Shown here in pieces: positions 60,999 to 64,000 of a stretch of DNA of 64,000 nucleotides (position 1 is the stretch's first letter; every line of letters starts with the position of its first letter). The stretch lies in the NCBI GenBank assembly GCA_036346355.1, contig CM070579.1, forward strand, positions 682,001 through 746,000, given 5' to 3'. The position numbers and the translations under genes were made by a program. Origin of the DNA: Rhipidocladum racemiflorum (taxonomy: Eukaryota > Streptophyta > Magnoliopsida > Poales > Poaceae). The notes under the pieces were generated by a model. That model was not told the origin of the DNA and made no database searches. It was given only the letters and a program-made list of their open reading frames with translations.

Positions 60999-61710
60999 TA
61001 GGGGTGAAAATGGTACGGGTTAATCCCGACCGATCCGGCACCGAATCCGTTAAAAACCGTATCCGGGAAAAAAAATCCGTATCCGGCCGGATTCGGATAC
61101 GGTACCGGATACTTGCTACCGGATACTGTATACGGATACTGATGACGGATATCCGACCGAATAGCCGCGGTATATGGTAACCGGATATTATCCGACCAGG
61201 ATATCCGAATCAACAAAACAAAGGGTACTCCGTACTCAAGTCAAGACTCAAGAGTCAAGGGCTTCCCATTCGATTCCCGCAAGCCTCGCCTTTGCCTCCC
61301 CATTCGATTCCCCAACCCGAAAACTAACTCCTAGTGCTTGAGCCTCACACGCCGCCGCATGAATTCAGCATGTGTTGGCCTCATTGGGCGAGCGGGACTT
61401 AGTTGTTCAAGTTATGTATGAATTTGATACCTTGTTATACTTGTGTTTTGTGAGTTGTCAAATTTATGTAATATATATGAATTTATTGCTTGTCAAATGT
61501 TTCAACAAGTATGTATCCGTTTGTATTATCCGTTTCCGAACCGAATCCGGTATGTATCCGCTCCGACATTACCATATCCGAAACTCCGAAATATCCATAT
61601 TCGTATCCGTATTCGGTCTTACCATATCCGATTCCGAATCCGGGAAAAAAATATGGATTAGGATACGGGAACAGCAATATCCGACCGTATCCGATCCGTT
61701 TTCACCCCTA
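60999..61710. mobile_element. Non-autonomous hAT-type transposon in ARF exon 2
   Basis: 712 bp with the 8-bp target duplication CCCACAAT (60991-60998 and 61711-61718), the length typical of hAT. The ends are TAGGGGTGAAAATGG and CCGTTTTCACCCCTA. Both subterminal regions are packed with short direct and inverted tatccg/cggata motifs, as in the transposase-binding repeats of other hAT elements. The middle (about 61,200-61,490) is unique and shows no transposase. It interrupts the codon after the ARF switch I threonine. Confidence 0.9.
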
Positions 61711-62591
61711 CCCACAATCGGTACCGACTTTGACCTCACCCAATTAAACGGCTGATTAATTACCACACTCATCGTAGTACTAGCATCTAGCTAGGAGGAA
61801 TGGAGGATTGTTCCGAACGACTGGATGTTATTTGTGCAGGTTTCAACTTGGAGAAAGTGGAGTACAAGAATGTGACCTTCACGGTTTGGGATGTGGGAGG
61901 GCAGGACAAGCTGCGGCCTCTCTGGAGGCAGTACTTCGGCAGCTCGGATGCATTGGTACTTTTCACTCTCTTTTCCCGTCGCCATTGCTGCTTCTGAAGG
62001 ATCCGCCATTAATTGCTGCTTCTGAAGAAGAGCTGACGCATCACGAACGTTTTGCCCATCTGCGCGCGCAGATATACGTGGTCGATTCGACGGACAGGGG
62101 TAGGATTGGAGCTGCCAAGGACGAGTTCCAGGTCAGATCAGATTCTTCCACGCACTTCTCTATTAACATCCATGCATCGACGGTCAGCTTGTGCTAGCTG
62201 ATCTTGTTTCTCTCCAGGCCATTGTCAAGGACCCTCTTATGCTCAGCAGCGTGATATTGGTTCTCGCCAACAAGCAGGACCTGGTAAGCAGCTAGCAACA
62301 TTAATCCCAGACTGACGTGCGTGATGCCCATGGCGTTCGCTACACCATACCATGCATGCATGCATCGAGCGAAAACTATGGCGGCTTGCTTGACCAGCTA
62401 GTGTTTTGCAGAAGGGGGCGATGAGCACGTCCGAAGTGTGCCAAGGGCTGGGGCTGTACGAGCTCAAGAACAGGACGTGGCATGCCCAGGGAGCCTGCGC
62501 GCTCACCGGCAAGGGCCTGCACGACGGCCTCGACTGGCTCGCCGCCGCCCTCAGGGACGTCCAGGCATGGGGAAGCTCCGTCCGCTTCTAG

Positions 62592-63475
62592 CAAGCAAGC
62601 GAGTCACACAGCCGATCTGCTATAGCTAGCATTTCCTCGCTGCAATCCATCCTCCATTTTTGTTACCTTAAGATGCACATGTACTGTACCAACAGCCTTC
62701 GATTCGATCCCTTGCATCGGTTTGATCACGAGTTCAGTACAGTGGAACTGCGTTCCGACTTCCGAGAGAGACTTATGCAACCTGCACTCGTGCGATCGCT
62801 CATCAACCGGAGACTCGAGCATTCATGCAAGTGAATTGGAAATATGTATTTGCTGTCGATTTATTGCTGCTCTTAATTTGTCTTTATATATCCCCTTCTC
62901 CTCCTCCGCTATCTTATGGACTCGAGCTTGCGGTGGCCGTAGCCGGAGAAGACGACGGGATTGGCGCCCGGCGGCGGTTCCTTTTTTAAGACGCTGTGGC
63001 ATCATTTGGAGGATGCGGCCCGTTAGTTTATACGTAATTGCTTGTGATCAGACGTTATATAAATTATAGTTACATTTTATTACATACATTGCAAAGAATG
63101 TTGTAAAGCTACAATAGATTTATTACGTTTTGTTGCAAGCCGTGATTACAAATATTGCAAACGGTTGATTACAAATATTACACACATTATAAAAAAAAAG
63201 TATTGAACACAACGAGGAACTTGACATGCCAATTCTTGTAACCTGGCACGGATTGAATTTGACAGATATTGTACTGATTAATGAACATAAGGTAGAACTT
63301 GACATGCAAATTCTTGGAGCTCTGACACGTACGAGATTTATCTGGAGCCTTTTACAGAGATCAGACGTGAGATTTATTCCATCAGAATTCAGAAAGAAAG
63401 CTTATTGGTTGCTACTACTACAGCAGAAAACTACAAGCCTGAGCTACTAGTAGTTCGCAAGCTCAAGTCGTATGC
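62592..63475. other. ARF 3' region and gene-free interval
   Basis: The first 300 or so bases are probably the ARF 3' UTR. The rest is AT-rich (63,050-63,210), and its right end should contain the 3' UTR of the minus-strand LEA-like gene. No ORF with protein features. Confidence 0.5.
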
Positions 63476-63839
63476 TTATTTCGCGTTGTCATTGGCGTTG
63501 GCCATGTCAACGGCGGGCCTCTCGACGTCCTCCATGTCGTCCTCCCGGACGAACACAGTCTGGTCCAGCACCGACGCTGAGCCGCCCGCCGCGGCGGTGC
63601 CGGCCGCACCGGGTTTCACGCTGTCGGCGTCGACCGCCTCGTCTGCAGGGACGAAGACGCCCGTCTCCTGGTTGGGCACCCACACGGACTCGCGCTCCAG
63701 CGCGCCGACCGCCTCGTCCGGGAGCACCGTGTCATTCTTGCGGTTCAGCGCGGCCTCCACCTGCGCCGCGGTGACCGTCGCCGCGGCCCCAGCGCCGTCG
63801 TCGTCGACGGCGCTACTTGAGTGATTGTGAGCCCCCCTC
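63476..63839 (-). CDS. LEA-like small protein, last exon (partial)
   Basis: Open frame of 121 codons ending TAA at 63476-63478, preceded by a pyrimidine-rich tract and an acceptor (aacacag|gagg), so an upstream exon probably lies beyond or at the window edge. The product is hydrophilic and Ala/Asp/Glu-rich. The patterns VLPDEAV, VWVPNQETGVFVPADE, SVLDQTVFV and DMEDVERPAVD resemble the small plant LEA proteins of the At5g17165 type, thought to protect during seed drying or stress, some in mitochondria. The assignment rests on remembered patterns and is tentative. The alternative reading from ATG 63951 (MAMGRFACVARMVVVLW...) gives a signal-like start but runs out of this frame. Confidence 0.55.
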
Positions 63840-64000
63840 CTGTGTTCCACGCAAAAGCATGAGCTGATGGCTCATGCACAAACAAACAAGAGAAGAAGCT
63901 CCACAGGACCACAACCATGCGAGCGACACAAGCAAAACGCCCCATGGCCATCAGCTCTTGGCAAGCTCTACCAACTGCAAACGGCTAAACTAAACCCAAA

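Larger units (their letters stand above)
51074..62591 (+). pseudogene. ARF GTPase (ARFB1-like) split by two transposons
   Basis: ADP-ribosylation-factor family GTPase; ARFs recruit coats and effectors to membranes. Pieces: exon 1, 51074-51111 and 60790-60805 (separated by the LTR element); exon 2, 60910-60998 and 61719-61720 (separated by the hAT element); exon 3, 61840-61955; exon 4, 62072-62131; exon 5, 62218-62283; exon 6, 62412-62591. The host pieces total 567 nt and keep one frame, for 188 residues. Motifs: MGQSLRKLF start (Gly2 myristoylation site), P-loop GLDAAGKT, switch I PTIG, switch II WDVGGQ, NKQD and CAL. The MGQ..RKLFD start, the NKQDL/EVCQGLGL region and the C terminus favour the ARFB1 subgroup. 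Exon 1 ends AAG|GC, a non-canonical GC donor; the other introns are GT-AG. The insertion in exon 1 should abolish the product unless an internal start is used. No frameshift or stop is seen apart from the insertions. Confidence 0.9.

Noticed and set aside
63745..63951. Signal-peptide-like start (MAMGRFACVARMVVVLW) for the LEA-like gene
   Set aside because: It is in a different frame from the 121-codon exon and crosses a good splice acceptor; more likely intron sequence.

Overview
This is nuclear DNA from a flowering plant, almost certainly a grass. The signs are spliced genes with GT-AG introns, GC-rich first exons, a plastid chaperonin with a transit peptide, a plant-type DUF295 F-box gene, and dense grass-type transposons (Ty3/gypsy elements with initiator-Met tRNA primer sites, Tourist- and hAT-like MITEs, TC...CTAG Helitrons). 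An Oryzeae relative is plausible, but the sequence alone does not fix the species.

Layout from left to right. 61-618 is the last exon of a PPR gene (+). 2378-3562 is an F-box/DUF295 gene (+). 5.5-11.3 kb is transposon-rich: a 220-bp tandem duplication with a Helitron in one copy, a fold-back element built on a perfect 24-bp palindrome, and a 2.7-kb solo LTR with target-site duplication TGTAG. 11.3-18.2 kb has no gene I can support. 18184-22027 is a two-exon MFS-like (distantly Atg22-like) membrane protein gene (-). 22-29 kb is gene-free, with microsatellites and a 1.4-kb AT-rich repeat. 29.3-38.2 kb is a decayed chloroplast chaperonin-60 beta pseudogene (-), split by a young 5.2-kb Ty3/gypsy chromovirus with two identical 337-bp LTRs and an open 1464-codon gag-pol. 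43118-47524 is the intact CPN60 beta gene (-): I could place all 14 exons (1806 nt, 601 aa), including a 14-nt last exon, with a Helitron in the last intron. 50458-50529 is tRNA-Asp(GUC) (-).

51074-62591 is an ARF-family GTPase gene (ARFB1-like, +). Its first exon is cut by a 9.67-kb LTR retrotransposon (TSD TTCTG) and its second exon by a 712-bp hAT-type element (TSD CCCACAAT). With the two insertions left aside, the remaining pieces keep one frame and all G-box motifs, so both hits look recent compared with decay of the gene. The window ends inside a small LEA-like gene (63476-63839, -).

The genes do not form a pathway. The unifying theme is two housekeeping-type gene families (CPN60 beta and ARF) caught at different stages of duplication, insertion and decay. 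I found no new biochemical system. The most informative objects are the doubly interrupted ARF gene, the nested chaperonin pseudogene/retrotransposon, and an odd pattern of LTR divergence concentrated in GC-rich blocks.
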